From: Desulfomicrobium baculatum DSM 4028
Lineage (GTDB): Bacteria; Desulfobacterota; Desulfovibrionia; Desulfovibrionales; Desulfomicrobiaceae
DNA: 64,000 nucleotides
Assembly: GCF_000023225.1 (NCBI RefSeq)
Contig: NC_013173.1
Coordinates: 560,501-624,500, forward strand
Direction of reading: 5' to 3'
How positions within the stretch are numbered: the first letter of the stretch is position 1; each line of letters starts with the position of its first letter. The translations under genes were made by a program, and so were the position numbers. Shown here in pieces: positions 48,901 to 58,214 of the stretch. The notes under the pieces are model-generated. The model searched no databases. It was given only the letters and a program-made list of their open reading frames with translations, and had not been told where the DNA came from.

Positions 48901-49815
48901 TCAGGCGGAGCGGGCGGCCTTGAATGCGGGCACGATGTGGGCCAGGGCAGCGTCGATGTCCGGGTAGTCGAAGGCAAAGCCCAGACTTTTCAACGCCTCG
49001 GGGTGGCAGCGCTGACCGGTCAGGAGCATGCCGGCCGCTTCGCCCAGAACCAGGCGCAGCGCAAAGGCCGGCACCGGCAGGATGGCGCGGCGGCCCAGAG
49101 CCTGCGCCAGGGCCTGCGTGAAGCGGGCATTGGTGACGGGCCCCGGGGCGCAGGCGTTGAACGGGCCAGAGGCTGCCGGCGTTTCGAGCAAAAAGCTCAT
49201 GACCCTGGTCAGATCATCTATGTGTATCCACGAGAACCACTGCCGCCCATTGCCGATCCTGCCTCCAAGCCCCAGGGAGAAGGGTGTCATCATCTTGGCC
49301 AGCGCGCCGCCATGGCCAAGAACGACCGAGATGCGCGGGATGACAACCCGATGTCCAAATTCCTGGGCATGCAGGGCCTCGGCCTGCCAGGCTTTGCAGA
49401 CCTCGGCCAGAAAACCGTTGCCGCGCGGGGTTTCCTCGGTGCAGACGCTGTCCCCGCCGTCGCCGTAAAAGCCTATGGCGTTGGCGCAGAGCAGGGTCTT
49501 TCCCGTGGTGCGGGCCAGAGCGTCGACAATGTGCCGCGTGCTCAGGATTCTGGACTGCAGGATGCCTTCCTTCCCGGCCTTGTTCCAGCGGGTCATGACC
49601 GGGCTACCGGCCAGGTTGACCACCGCGTCGTGGTCGCCGACCAGGTCCTGCCAGGGCCCCGGCGTGACCGGGTCGGCTTTTACGACAGGCACCTCGGGGG
49701 AGAATCTCGTCTTTCCGGAACGGGCGACCACGGTAACCTCGTGGCCGCGCTCTCGGAGATGAGGCACAAGATGAGCGCCTACGAAACCGGTTGCGCCGAA
49801 GGCCAGAATTTTCAT
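48901..49815 (-). CDS. TIGR01777-family NAD(P)-dependent epimerase (YfcH-like)
   Basis: A 304-aa SDR-like protein. It opens MKILAFGATGFVGAHLV with a Rossmann glycine motif, then NLAGSPV, SRILSTRHIVDAL and GFYGDGGD of the YfcH/SDR39U1 group, and a C-terminal DUF1731-type tail (PALALRLVLGEAAGMLLTGQ-like). Substrate is unknown. ATG 49815 with GGGAGGG upstream. It ends at a clear terminator and follows nifU by 22 bp, possibly in the same transcript. Confidence 0.88.
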   Translation of the reverse strand: MKILAFGATGFVGAHLVPHLRERGHEVTVVARSGKTRFSPEVPVVKADPVTPGPWQDLVGDHDAVVNLAGSPVMTRWNKAGKEGILQSRILSTRHIVDALARTTGKTLLCANAIGFYGDGGDSVCTEETPRGNGFLAEVCKAWQAEALHAQEFGHRVVIPRISVVLGHGGALAKMMTPFSLGLGGRIGNGRQWFSWIHIDDLTRVMSFLLETPAASGPFNACAPGPVTNARFTQALAQALGRRAILPVPAFALRLVLGEAAGMLLTGQRCHPEALKSLGFAFDYPDIDAALAHIVPAFKAARSA

Positions 49816-49836
49816 GATCGCCCTCCCCCGAGCCGT

Positions 49837-50439
49837 CTACAGCCCGAAATGCTTCTGGATATAGCCCGTCATGACGTTCTGCGCCTCTTCCTTGCATTCG
49901 CCGCAGTCCGTGCCGATCTTGGTCATCTCCTGCAGTTCGAGAAAGCTCCTGGCCCCGTCGAGTACCGCGTGCTCGATATCCTCGTCCGTGACCTGCATGC
50001 ACTGGCAGACGACTTTCGCGCCCTTGGTCCTTACGCGGTCTTCCATGCCGTTCTTGCGGTAATAGTCGTCGATGGCTGCCCGCAGCGCCTTGTCGCCAAG
50101 CACCGAGCAGTGCACCTTGTTGTCGGGCAGGCCGTCCAGCTCTTTCAAGATGTCCTTGGCGGTGATGGCATAGGCCTGGTCCAGGGTCATGCCGATGACC
50201 ATCTCGGAGAGGATGGAGGTGCTGGCGATGGCGCTGGCGCAGCCGTACGTACGCCATTTGCAGTCGGTGATGGTCAGCGTGTCCGGGTCGACTTTTATGT
50301 AGACGATCATCTCGTCGCCGCACTTGATGTTGCCCGTCTGTCCAATGCCGTGGAAGTCCGCCTCGTTGTCCTCGCGCAGGATGTTGCGCGGGTTCATGAA
50401 GTGGTCCTTCACCTTGTCCGAATAGGTCCATTTTGCCAT
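49837..50439 (-). CDS. nifU: NifU-type Fe-S scaffold lacking the C-terminal Nfu domain
   Basis: A 200-aa protein. The IscU-like N-terminal domain carries the three scaffold cysteines C40, C67 and C111. A BFD-like [2Fe-2S] domain follows (C145-x-C147 and C179-x2-C182). Azotobacter-type NifU (about 310 aa) has a third Nfu domain, absent here. ATG 50439 lies 1 bp after the nifS stop with AGGAG eight bases upstream, so nifS-nifU are coupled. It assembles clusters from sulfur supplied by NifS. Confidence 0.92.
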   Translation of the reverse strand: MAKWTYSDKVKDHFMNPRNILREDNEADFHGIGQTGNIKCGDEMIVYIKVDPDTLTITDCKWRTYGCASAIASTSILSEMVIGMTLDQAYAITAKDILKELDGLPDNKVHCSVLGDKALRAAIDDYYRKNGMEDRVRTKGAKVVCQCMQVTDEDIEHAVLDGARSFLELQEMTKIGTDCGECKEEAQNVMTGYIQKHFGL

Positions 50440-50440
50440 G

Positions 50441-51625
50441 TTATTTTCTCCTGTACGCACTGGACATGGTCCTGATGCGGTCGATGATGGGAGGAAGGTG
50501 GTGGAGCATGTAGTGCACGTCTTCCAGGGTGTTCTCCCGGCCCAGGCTGATGCGCACGGAGCCGTGAGCGTTCTCCACCGGCACGCCGGTGGCCATGATG
50601 ACATGGGACGGGTCAAGAGAGCCCGATGCGCAGGCCGAGCCCGTGGATACGGCGATTCCGGCCAGGTCGAGGTACAGCAGGATGGCTTCTCCCTCAGCCC
50701 CGGCAAAGGAGACGCTCAGCGTGCCCGGGAGGCTGTGCTCGGGGTGTCCCATGAAGAGCGTGTCGGGAATGGCTTTGGCGATGCCGTCCTTTAAAATGTT
50801 CTTGAGTTCGAGCAGACGCTTTTCCTCTTCTTCCATCTCCAGGCCGCGCAGCTCGATCGCCTTGCCCATGCCGATGATGCCCAGGGAATTTTCCGTGCCC
50901 GCGCGGCGGCCGTGCTCCTGGTGCCCGCCGAGAATGAGGGGGCAGTAGGGGGCGCCTTTTTTGACGTACAAGGCGCCGATGCCCTTGGGTCCGTAAAGCT
51001 TGTGGGCGGAAATGGTCAGAAAGTCCACGTCCAGGTCGCGCACGTCCACCGGTATCTTGCCTACCGCCTGCACCGCGTCGGTGTGGAACAGGGCTCCGCC
51101 TTCATGGGCGATGCGCGCTGCGGCCTTGATGTCCTGGATGGTGCCGATCTCGTTGTTGGCCATCATGTTGGAGACCATGCCGATCTTGTCCGTCACGGCC
51201 CGGCGCAGTTCTTCGAGGTCGATGCGACCGTATTTGTCCACGGGCAGATAGGTCACTTCGTGACGTTTGCGCCCCAGATCGCGGGCGGTGTTCAGCACGC
51301 AGGGATGCTCGATGGCCGTGGTCACAAGGCCGCTGCGGCCACTCAAAGCGCACGAGCAGCGCGTGCTGTCGCAATGCAGCAGGGACAGCACGGTGTTGTT
51401 TGCCTCGGAGCCGCTGCCGACAAAAAGGATTTCATCAGCGTCGGCACCGATGAAAGACGCGACTTTTTCCCGCGCCTCCTCGATTTTTTCCCGCGCTTCA
51501 CGGCCAAAGCCGTGCATGCTGGAAGGGTTTCCAAATATTTCGAGGCCCTCGATCAGGGCTTCTTTCACGCCCGGATGCAGGGGGGTGGTGGCATTATTGT
51601 CAAAATAAACGGTTCTATTTTCCAT
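50441..51625 (-). CDS. nifS: Cysteine desulfurase
   Basis: A 394-aa PLP enzyme releasing sulfur from cysteine for Fe-S assembly. YFDNNATTP near residue 7, H107 in AIEHPCV, PLP lysine K209 in TISAHKLYGPKG and active cysteine C332 in STGSACASG (class I loop). ATG 51625 with GGAG five bases upstream. Pairing with nifU gives a minimal Fe-S assembly operon; no iscR, hscA/B or nitrogenase gene is nearby, so iscS-like housekeeping use is likely. Confidence 0.94.
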   Translation of the reverse strand: MENRTVYFDNNATTPLHPGVKEALIEGLEIFGNPSSMHGFGREAREKIEEAREKVASFIGADADEILFVGSGSEANNTVLSLLHCDSTRCSCALSGRSGLVTTAIEHPCVLNTARDLGRKRHEVTYLPVDKYGRIDLEELRRAVTDKIGMVSNMMANNEIGTIQDIKAAARIAHEGGALFHTDAVQAVGKIPVDVRDLDVDFLTISAHKLYGPKGIGALYVKKGAPYCPLILGGHQEHGRRAGTENSLGIIGMGKAIELRGLEMEEEEKRLLELKNILKDGIAKAIPDTLFMGHPEHSLPGTLSVSFAGAEGEAILLYLDLAGIAVSTGSACASGSLDPSHVIMATGVPVENAHGSVRISLGRENTLEDVHYMLHHLPPIIDRIRTMSSAYRRK

Positions 51626-51682
51626 GGCGGCTCCTTGTTTCGCAAAATTACGATGAGATTTTAATCCCTAATTCGGACCTGT

Positions 51683-52423
51683 CTACCCCGAGAATGGATG
51701 CAGGATGCCCGGAGACGGCGATTCCGGTTCTTTGCCGGCCTCACGCCAGAGCCCGTCTTCCCAGCTGAACACCTGGTGCGGATTGAATCCGGCCTTGTAG
51801 GCCATGCGCTCGCATCCCGGCACGACATAACCGAGGTAGTAGTGGGAAAGCCCTCTTTTTTTCGTCTCCTCGATCTCGCGCAGTACGCTGAAGATGCCGG
51901 GGCTCAAGGGCGACGCCGCAGGATCGAAGACGAAATAGACGGAACTCAGTCCATCGCTGCCAACGTCCAGATATCCGGCCCCCAGCAAGCGTCCGTTTTC
52001 CTCGTAGCGGGCAAGCAGGTTCGGGCAGGGCGAGGAATGCAGGTTGGCGATGAATTCGTCGAAGCTGCTTTCTTGTCCGAAACGAACCTGGGAATGTGTA
52101 TGATACAGGTCAAAAAGTTCCTTTTCGTAGCGAACCGGGCCAAAGCTGACGCGCAGATGGCTGCAGCGGCGCAGCACGCGCTTCTGTCCGCGGCTGGGCA
52201 GGAAGCGCCGCACGGGCACGCGCAGGGGGGTGCAGGCCCTGCAATCCGGGCAGGCCGGACGAAAGAAATAATGGCCGAACTTGCGCCAGCCTCGGGACAG
52301 GAACCAGGAAAGCTCGATGTTATTCAAGCCGTCGGCAAAAAAAAAGGAATAAACCAGCGTCCTGTCCGGCAGGTAGGGGCAGGGAGCGGGGGCCGAAAAT
52401 TCAGGTTGAGAGTAAAGAATCAT
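51683..52423 (-). CDS. bpt: Aspartate/glutamate leucyltransferase
   Basis: A 246-aa aminoacyl-tRNA-protein transferase of the Bpt/Ate1 family, which attaches leucine (bacterial Bpt) to N-terminal Asp or Glu and creates an N-degron. It shows CPYLPDRTLVYSFFFADGL, RRGW-type SRGWRKFGHYFF, CPDCRACTPLRVPV and the C-terminal YYLGYVVPGCERMAYKAGF. Follows glnS by 81 bp with a hairpin between. Specificity (Leu or Arg) is inferred from the family. Confidence 0.9.
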   Translation of the reverse strand: MILYSQPEFSAPAPCPYLPDRTLVYSFFFADGLNNIELSWFLSRGWRKFGHYFFRPACPDCRACTPLRVPVRRFLPSRGQKRVLRRCSHLRVSFGPVRYEKELFDLYHTHSQVRFGQESSFDEFIANLHSSPCPNLLARYEENGRLLGAGYLDVGSDGLSSVYFVFDPAASPLSPGIFSVLREIEETKKRGLSHYYLGYVVPGCERMAYKAGFNPHQVFSWEDGLWREAGKEPESPSPGILHPFSG

Positions 52424-52455
52424 AAACCCGCCCCCAAGCTCCTCGCGGACAAAGG

Positions 52456-52490
52456 AAAAGAGGGCCGACCCGGTCGGTTCCGCCCGGCCC
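52456..52490 (-). terminator. Probable terminator after glnS
   Basis: Minus-strand stem GGGCCG/CGGCCC (52490-52485 with 52467-52462) with a structured 17-nt loop, then TCTTTT. Confidence 0.65.
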
Positions 52491-52504
52491 TGCCCATCGT
52501 CAGC

Positions 52505-54175
52505 CTATTTTGTCACTTTGGCCCAGGAATCGCGCAGCGTGACGGTCCTGTTGAAAACCGGCCGATCCGGTTCGTGGTCGTGGCGGTCCGCGCAGAAAAA
52601 GCCTTGCCGCTCGAACTGGAAGCGGGCCTCGGGCGAGGCCTGGGTCAGGGATTTTTCCACCTTGCAGTCGGTCAGGACTTCCAGGGAGGACGCGTTGATC
52701 TGGGTCAGGAAGTCAGCTTCCTTGCCCGGCGACTCCACCGTGAAGAGACGGTCGTAGAGGCGCACTTCGGCCTGTGCGCAGTGCCGTGCGCTGACCCAGT
52801 GCAGGGTGCCCTTGACCTTGCGGCCGTCGGGAGCGTCCCCGCCCCGGCTTTCAGGGTCGTAGGTGCAGATCACGGCCTTGATGGTCCCGTCGGATTTTTT
52901 CAGCACGTCCTGACAGGTCACCAGATAGGCTCCGCGCAGGCGCACCTCGCGGCCGGGCGAGAGACGAAAATACTTGCCGGGCGGGTTTTCCATGAAATCC
53001 TCGGCTTCGATGAAGATCTCGCGGGAAAAGCCGACCTTGCGGCTGCCCATCTCCGGGTTTTTTGGATGGTTGGCCAGCTCGAAGAATTCTTCCTTGTCCT
53101 CGGGATAGTTCTCGATGATGAGCTTCACGGGGCGCAGCACGGCCATGGCTCGGGGCGCGGCCGCGTCCAGGTTTTCGCGCACGCAGTTTTCGAGTACGCC
53201 CATGTCCACGCAGCTGTCCGAGCGGCTGACCCCTATGCGTTCGCAAAAGTCGCGCAGGGCCGCCGGCGGAAAACCCCGGCGGCGCAAGCCCGAGATGGTG
53301 GGCATGCGCGGGTCGTTCCAGCCGCCGACCACGTCGTTTTCGACCAGGGTCTTGAGCTTGCGCTTGCTGGTCACGGTATAGTTGATGTTCAGGCGGTTGA
53401 ACTCATACTGCCTGGGTCGGCTGGGAACGTCGAGTTGGTCGAGGATCCAGTCGTAGAGGGGCTTGTGGTCCGCGAATTCAAGGGTGCAGATGGAGTGGGT
53501 GATGTGTTCCAGCGAATCGGACAGGCCGTGGGCGAAATCGTACATGGGGTAGATGCACCACGCATTTCCCGTGTTCTGGTGCTCCTGATGCAGGATGCGA
53601 TACAGGGCCGGGTCGCGCATGTTCATGTTCGGCGAGGCCATGTCGATTTTGGCGCGCAGGATGTGCGTGCCCTCGGGAAATTCCCTGGCGCGCATGCGGG
53701 CGAAGAGGTCCAGGTTTTCCTCCACGGAGCGGTCGCGGTAGGGGCTGTTCGTGCCGGCTTCCGTCAGCGTGCCCCGGTACAGGCGCATGTCTTCAGCCGA
53801 CAGCGAGCAGACGTAGGCCTTGCCCTTGGTGATCAATTCTACCGCGAAGGCGTAAAGGCGCTCGAAGTAGTCCGAGGCATGGTAGAGGTGTTCGCCCCAG
53901 TCAAAGCCCAGCCATTGCACGTCCTCCTTGATGGAGTTCACGTAGACCGGATCTTCCTTGCCCGGGTTGGTGTCGTCGAAGCGCAGGTGGCAGCGTCCGC
54001 CGTAATCGCGCGCCAGACCGAAGTTCAGGCAGATGGACTTGGCGTGGCCGATGTGCAGGAACCCGTTCGGCTCGGGTGGAAAGCGGGTGTAGACCCGGCC
54101 GTCGTTCTTGCCGTTCTTGAGGTCTTCTTCGATGATGGCGCGCAAAAAATTTGAAGGCGTGGATGGCGTGTCCAT
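52505..54175 (-). CDS. glnS: Glutaminyl-tRNA synthetase
   Basis: A 556-aa class I synthetase charging tRNA(Gln). HIGH motif at 41-44 in [19 protein letters not shown] equivalent VTSKRKL at about 268-274; [10 protein letters not shown] is also typical. The two C-terminal beta-barrels are complete. ATG 54175. Having glnS means glutamine is charged directly, not only through the amidotransferase route. Its neighbours are unrelated. Confidence 0.96.
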   Translation of the reverse strand: MDTPSTPSNFLRAIIEEDLKNGKNDGRVYTRFPPEPNGFLHIGHAKSICLNFGLARDYGGRCHLRFDDTNPGKEDPVYVNSIKEDVQWLGFDWGEHLYHASDYFERLYAFAVELITKGKAYVCSLSAEDMRLYRGTLTEAGTNSPYRDRSVEENLDLFARMRAREFPEGTHILRAKIDMASPNMNMRDPALYRILHQEHQNTGNAWCIYPMYDFAHGLSDSLEHITHSICTLEFADHKPLYDWILDQLDVPSRPRQYEFNRLNINYTVTSKRKLKTLVENDVVGGWNDPRMPTISGLRRRGFPPAALRDFCERIGVSRSDSCVDMGVLENCVRENLDAAAPRAMAVLRPVKLIIENYPEDKEEFFELANHPKNPEMGSRKVGFSREIFIEAEDFMENPPGKYFRLSPGREVRLRGAYLVTCQDVLKKSDGTIKAVICTYDPESRGGDAPDGRKVKGTLHWVSARHCAQAEVRLYDRLFTVESPGKEADFLTQINASSLEVLTDCKVEKSLTQASPEARFQFERQGFFCADRHDHEPDRPVFNRTVTLRDSWAKVTK

Positions 54176-54200
54176 GGTGATCCTTGAATGCTGGGGATGT

Positions 54201-54773
54201 CTACGGGTTATGGGTCAAAGTGCTTACGGACAGCGGCATGGGTTGGCAAGTCCGCCCCTGCACATAGGCCAAGAGGGCGTCGCGGGTGCTCGGAAAGGCC
54301 AGCTTGTCCCACGGTATCTGGTCGTGCGAGAAGAGATCCAAATCCTCCGTCTCCTCGCCCGCGCTGGGTTCGGCTTTGTCCAGATGGGCGCTATAGACGA
54401 TGATGACCGGCGGCCATCCGGCGTAGGAGAAGACGCCGACCAGCCCGTCCAGGGTGATGTCAAGATTCACTTCCTCGCGAATTTCGCGGATGGCGGCCAG
54501 TTCGACGGGCTCGCCTTCGTCCACATAGCCTCCGGGCAGGAGCCATTTGTGGGTGTCGTCCAGGCGCTTGCGGCGCATGAGCAGAATCTTGTCGTCGATT
54601 TCAAGGATGACGCAGGTCACGACCTTGGGGTCGAGATACACCACGCCCGAGCATTTCGAGCACACCAGGCGTGGTGGTTCGTCCGGGCGCAGGCGTTGCA
54701 GCTCCAGGGGCGCTCCGCAGGCGGGGCAGAAACGGTAGCGGTCGTGACGGATGGGACCGGCGGTTGTGGTCAT
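54201..54773 (-). CDS. Nudix hydrolase with N-terminal zinc ribbon
   Basis: A 190-aa protein. The zinc ribbon uses C16, C19, C38 and C41. The nudix box spans about 82-104 ([22 protein letters not shown]), with Asn where Gly is usual near its end. Zinc ribbon plus nudix suggests a NudC-like NADH or nucleotide pyrophosphatase, but substrate is not certain. Its ATG overlaps the nitroreductase stop by 4 bp (ATGA), so the two are cotranslated. Confidence 0.85.
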   Translation of the reverse strand: MTTTAGPIRHDRYRFCPACGAPLELQRLRPDEPPRLVCSKCSGVVYLDPKVVTCVILEIDDKILLMRRKRLDDTHKWLLPGGYVDEGEPVELAAIREIREEVNLDITLDGLVGVFSYAGWPPVIIVYSAHLDKAEPSAGEETEDLDLFSHDQIPWDKLAFPSTRDALLAYVQGRTCQPMPLSVSTLTHNP

Positions 54774-55291
54774 GAGTAGATGTTGGTCCTGATCGTGTGA
54801 TCCTTGAGGGTTTCGCGGGCGTGACCCGCGAGGGATTTGGCCGGATACCCGATGCTGATGATGGATTCAACCCGCAAATGGGGCGGAATGCGCAAAATCT
54901 CGCGCACGCGGTCCTCGGCCGTTCTTTCCTGGTCGTGGGGCCGCAGGCGGATCTGCACCCAGCAGCTGCCAAGGCCGAGGCTCTCGCACGCCAACTGCAG
55001 GATGATGGAGGCGATGGCGCAGTCCTCGATCCAGGTATCGGCCTTGTCTTCGTGACCGAGCACGACCACGCCCAGCGCCGCGTCGCGCAGAAAGTGCGCG
55101 CCGTGGGGTTTGGCCGTGGACAGGGCCTCAAGAAGGGGCTTGTCCGTGACAAAAATGAACTCCCAGGGGTCGAGCCCGCGGGATGACGGCGAGCGCAGCA
55201 CGGCTTCCCGCAGCAGTTCCATGACTTCGGGTTCAAGGGCCTCAGGCGTGTAATGGCGGATGCTGCGGCGTTTGCGCAGGATTTCGAGCAT
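54770..55291 (-). CDS. Nitroreductase-family flavoprotein
   Basis: A 173-aa FMN-dependent oxidoreductase. It starts MLEILRKRRSIRHYTPEAL and has the RSPSSRGLDPWEFIFV block and GLGSCWVQI, all typical of the small nitroreductase family. ATG 55291 with GGAGAG upstream rejects the longer frame from 55387. Coupled to the downstream nudix gene, perhaps for flavin or NAD housekeeping (inference). Confidence 0.88.
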   Translation of the reverse strand: MLEILRKRRSIRHYTPEALEPEVMELLREAVLRSPSSRGLDPWEFIFVTDKPLLEALSTAKPHGAHFLRDAALGVVVLGHEDKADTWIEDCAIASIILQLACESLGLGSCWVQIRLRPHDQERTAEDRVREILRIPPHLRVESIISIGYPAKSLAGHARETLKDHTIRTNIYS

Positions 55292-55430
55292 GTTTTCTCT
55301 CCCCGGGACGTGTATAGGGCGCGGCCCTGACCGTTGTTGATCGCACTCCTTGATCAGTGCGGACGCATACCGTATCAAAGCCCTCATTGGGCGGCAATCG
55401 CCGAATCCTGGTGCTTTTCAAGGAGGAACA

Positions 55431-55874
55431 ATGGATGGACTGATTCTCGTCTTGACAGCGCTGGCCGGGTGTCTCATGCCGGTCCAGCCGGCCGTGAACG
55501 CTGTTACCGCACAGATGATGAGCAGTCCGTACCTGGCCTCGTTTTTTTCTTTTCTGACCGGCACGCTGGCTTTGGGTTTTTTGTGTCTGGCTCTGCGTCT
55601 GCCTTGGCCCGACGGGAAGATCATCATGGGCCTGCCGTGGTGGGCCTGGCTGGCCGGGCCCATGGGAGCCTTTTTCGTGACCATGACCATCGTCGCCGTG
55701 CCTCGTCTGGGCGCCATGAGCGTCATGGCCCTCTTGATCGCAGGACAGATGGGCATGTCCCTGGTCATGGATCATTTCGGATGGCTTGGGATCCCGGCCC
55801 AGCCCATATCCATGTGGCGGATCCTGGGCGCGATCCTGCTTTTCACCGGCGTGGTGCTGATCCGCAAATTCTAA
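55431..55874 (+). CDS. YdcZ/DUF606 DMT-type membrane protein
   Basis: A 147-aa inner-membrane protein with about five helices. The N-terminal half has QPAVNAVTAQMMSSPYLASFFSF, a hallmark of the DMT_YdcZ (DUF606) family of small drug/metabolite transporters; substrate unknown. AAGGAGG before ATG 55431. First of a co-directional run reaching to 61.1 kb. Confidence 0.85.
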   Translation: MDGLILVLTALAGCLMPVQPAVNAVTAQMMSSPYLASFFSFLTGTLALGFLCLALRLPWPDGKIIMGLPWWAWLAGPMGAFFVTMTIVAVPRLGAMSVMALLIAGQMGMSLVMDHFGWLGIPAQPISMWRILGAILLFTGVVLIRKF

Positions 55875-55884
55875 GGAGGTTGTC

Positions 55885-56229
55885 ATGAAAACAGCCCTGT
55901 TCGTATTCAACGGCGACCCTATGTGCTTTATCCACGTACTCCTGAACGCACTCGATATGCACGCCGGCGGTCACGAAGCCCGCATCGTATTGGAAGGCGC
56001 GTCCGTGGCCCTGGCCCCGGCCCTGGTCAAGCCCGAACACCCCCTGTCCACACTTTTCGCCAAGGCCCGCGAAGCCGGACTGCTTGAAGGCGCGTGCAGG
56101 GCCTGCTCCGTCAAGCTCGGCGTTGCCTCCGAGATCGAAGCCGCAGGAATTGCGCTCATCGGTGACATGAGCGGTCATCCGGCCATGCGCGCCTATATGG
56201 AAGCCGGGTGGCAGGTCATCACGTTTTGA
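55885..56229 (+). CDS. DsrE-family protein
   Basis: A 114-aa DsrE/DsrF-like protein. It opens MKTALFVFNGDPMCFIHVLL and has two cysteines, C71 and C74, in GACRACSVKLG, at the position where sulfur-carrier members have their active cysteine. Could bind persulfide, but many small DsrE homologues lack a proven role. ATG 55885, AAGGAGG upstream, 10 bp after the membrane gene. Confidence 0.85.
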   Translation: MKTALFVFNGDPMCFIHVLLNALDMHAGGHEARIVLEGASVALAPALVKPEHPLSTLFAKAREAGLLEGACRACSVKLGVASEIEAAGIALIGDMSGHPAMRAYMEAGWQVITF

Positions 56230-56783
56230 CCCGGCAGAACCAAAGCGGCCTTGGCTGCGATGCTGCGCTGGTCATTCGGGTCGGTTCGCTCAATCCGGTC
56301 AAGCTCGGGGCCATCCGCGAGGTCATGCGCGTGCCCTTCCCCCTGGCCCGCTTTGTGCCTGTGCCCGCCCCTTCCGAGGTGCCGGATCAGCCCCTGGGCC
56401 TGGAAGAGACTCTGCGCGGGGCAAAGAACCGCGCCAGGAACGCTTTTGCGGATTGCGCCCTGTCCGTGGCCCTGGAATCGGGACTCATCGAAGTGCCCGG
56501 ATCGAATACGGGCTACATGAATCTGACGGCCTGCGCCATTTACGACGGCCGTGAAATGTACCTGGGACTGGGCCCCGCCTTCGAACTTCCCCCGGACGTG
56601 ACCCGTCTGGTGGTGGAGGATGGGCTGGAACTTGATCCGGCCGTGCGGCGGGCCGGGCTGACCGATAACGAACGCATCGGCTACGCCCAGGGCATCATCG
56701 GCATCCTGAGCGGCGGGCGCGTGACGCGCATGGACTACAGTCGCCCGGCGGTGTCCATGGCCCTGGTGCGCATGGGCCGTTGA
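56208..56783 (+). CDS. Inosine/xanthosine triphosphatase (DUF84/YjjX-like)
   Basis: About 190 aa of the DUF84 family, hydrolysing non-canonical ITP/XTP. Core motif VGSLNPVKLGAIREVM and the later SVALESGLIEV are present. No ATG precedes the core: GTG 56208 (overlapping the DsrE gene by 22 bp) or TTG 56226 must start it, so the first 20 residues are uncertain. Conserved but less typical around NTGYMNLTACAIYDG. Confidence 0.75.
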   Translation: MAGHHVLTRQNQSGLGCDAALVIRVGSLNPVKLGAIREVMRVPFPLARFVPVPAPSEVPDQPLGLEETLRGAKNRARNAFADCALSVALESGLIEVPGSNTGYMNLTACAIYDGREMYLGLGPAFELPPDVTRLVVEDGLELDPAVRRAGLTDNERIGYAQGIIGILSGGRVTRMDYSRPAVSMALVRMGR

Positions 56784-56814
56784 ATTTTTTTAACCATTTG
56801 CCAACGAGGAAAAT

Positions 56815-57225
56815 ATGTCCCGCTCATATCTGGTTTATCGCTGCAAGGAAGGAGAAGTGCTCAAAAAGCCCGAGGCCGTCATCGCCCTCTGGGACGAGGA
56901 TTTGCCGCGTTTCTCCGAGATTCTGGACGAGGCCACTGCCTCTCGCCCTGCAAAGGCTCGCAAGCCCGGTGAATACTGGGAACTCGTGACCAAGGAAAAA
57001 GCCGACCCCTACGATTGGGACAAGGTCGTGGCGCCCGTGAAGAACAAGGAGCACGATCCGTTGGGCGACATGTGGAAGGAACGCGCCAAGATCGAGAAGC
57101 TGATCGAAGAGGGCGCGAGCCTGGAGCAGGCCCTGGACGTCATGACGCCGTTCAGCCACACTTTCCGCTACGAATCCGAGGCTCCCAAGAACCTTCTTCC
57201 CAAGATGGGTGAGATCGAATCGTAG
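56815..57225 (+). CDS. Hypothetical protein
   Basis: A 136-aa charged, soluble protein. No domain recognised; the middle carries PGEYWELVTKEKADPYDWD. GAGGA eight bases before ATG 56815. Located in a run of short genes with similar spacing. Confidence 0.65.
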   Translation: MSRSYLVYRCKEGEVLKKPEAVIALWDEDLPRFSEILDEATASRPAKARKPGEYWELVTKEKADPYDWDKVVAPVKNKEHDPLGDMWKERAKIEKLIEEGASLEQALDVMTPFSHTFRYESEAPKNLLPKMGEIES

Positions 57226-57264
57226 CTCTTTTTGGGGCCGCTTCGCCCCGCCAAGGAGACACTC

Positions 57265-57714
57265 ATGCGCTGGATCATCCTGTTTCTGCTGTTGGTCCCC
57301 CTGCCCGGATTTTGCGGCGGGCCGGTCCTGTCATCGGGGCAGCTCCTGTATGTGCCCGTGTATTCGCACATCTATACCGGGGACAAGGAGCGGCCGTTCA
57401 ATCTGGCCGTGACCCTGTCCATCCGCAATACCGATCCGCGCGGTAGCCTGAGGCTGACGGCAGTGGATTATTACGACACCGATGGGCATCTGGTCCGGCA
57501 CTACCTTGACGTGCCCGTGGAGATGAAACCGCTGGCCTCCCTCCGTTACGTGGTGGCCGAAAAGGACGTAAAGGGCGGCTCGGGTGCCAATTTTCTGGTG
57601 CGCTGGGAGGCCGCAGAGCCGATCAATGCTCCGGTGGTGGAGTCGGTCATGATCGGAGCCCAGTCGGGGCAGGGCATTTCCTTCACTTCCCCGTCGCGGG
57701 AAGTTCAAGAATAA
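57265..57714 (+). CDS. Exported DUF3124 family protein
   Basis: A 149-aa protein with a signal peptide (MRWIILFLLLVPLPGFCGG) and a beta-rich mature part: YVPVYSHIYTGDKERPFNL and VTLSIRNTDP, matching DUF3124. Cleavage after GFC-GG; the Cys-Gly might also be read as a lipobox-like site. AAGGAG before ATG 57265 rejects the longer frame at 57232. Role unknown. Confidence 0.8.
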   Translation: MRWIILFLLLVPLPGFCGGPVLSSGQLLYVPVYSHIYTGDKERPFNLAVTLSIRNTDPRGSLRLTAVDYYDTDGHLVRHYLDVPVEMKPLASLRYVVAEKDVKGGSGANFLVRWEAAEPINAPVVESVMIGAQSGQGISFTSPSREVQE

Positions 57715-57732
57715 TCACAAAAGGGAGTACGA

Positions 57733-58143
57733 ATGGAGAACGTGACGGCAGAGCTGGAGGCGTTTGTTTCCGGGTGGGATTCATGCGACGCCAAGGCCGC
57801 ATTTCTGCTTTTCAGACAGACTCTTGAGACAGTCAACGGCGTGAACCTTGATTTCAAGGCCCGTCCGGGCATCACCTATTCCCTGCGCGGCGCGCATCCG
57901 GCGCAGCAGGGGCGGGATCTTTTCGCATTGATCGACGTCATCGACGACGATCCCGAACAGCGCTGGCTTTCGGTCTGCTTTTACGACGATCTGGTCAGCG
58001 ACGAGCAGGAACTCGGAGACTGGGTTCCTGGCGGCCTTATGGGCGAGGATGCCCGTTGTTTCAACGTCGACGAAGCCGACGAGGAACTGGTGGCCTATGT
58101 GGTCGAGCGTATCCGCGAAGCCGGAGCGGGCGCGGCAAAATAA
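57733..58143 (+). CDS. Hypothetical protein
   Basis: A 136-aa acidic protein. The first third is helical; then an alternating strand pattern (RWLSVCFYDDLVSD) and the tail LVAYVVERIREAGAGAAK. No family recognised. AGGGAG before ATG 57733. Followed by a clear terminator. Confidence 0.65.
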   Translation: MENVTAELEAFVSGWDSCDAKAAFLLFRQTLETVNGVNLDFKARPGITYSLRGAHPAQQGRDLFALIDVIDDDPEQRWLSVCFYDDLVSDEQELGDWVPGGLMGEDARCFNVDEADEELVAYVVERIREAGAGAAK

Positions 58144-58161
58144 GGGTAATATTTTACATCC

Positions 58162-58188
58162 AAGCCGGGCACTGACCCGGCTTTTTTT
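58162..58188 (+). terminator. Terminator after the hypothetical gene
   Basis: Stem AAGCCGGG (58162-58169) with CCCGGCTT (58176-58183), loop CACTGA, T7 run to 58188. Confidence 0.9.
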
Positions 58189-58214
58189 ATCAATCCTCAA
58201 AGTCAGAGCCAGCC

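Noticed and set aside
51698-54154. Very long plus-strand open frame (818 codons) across bpt and glnS
   Set aside because: It runs antisense through two clear genes and through a terminator; composition is that of reversed coding sequence.
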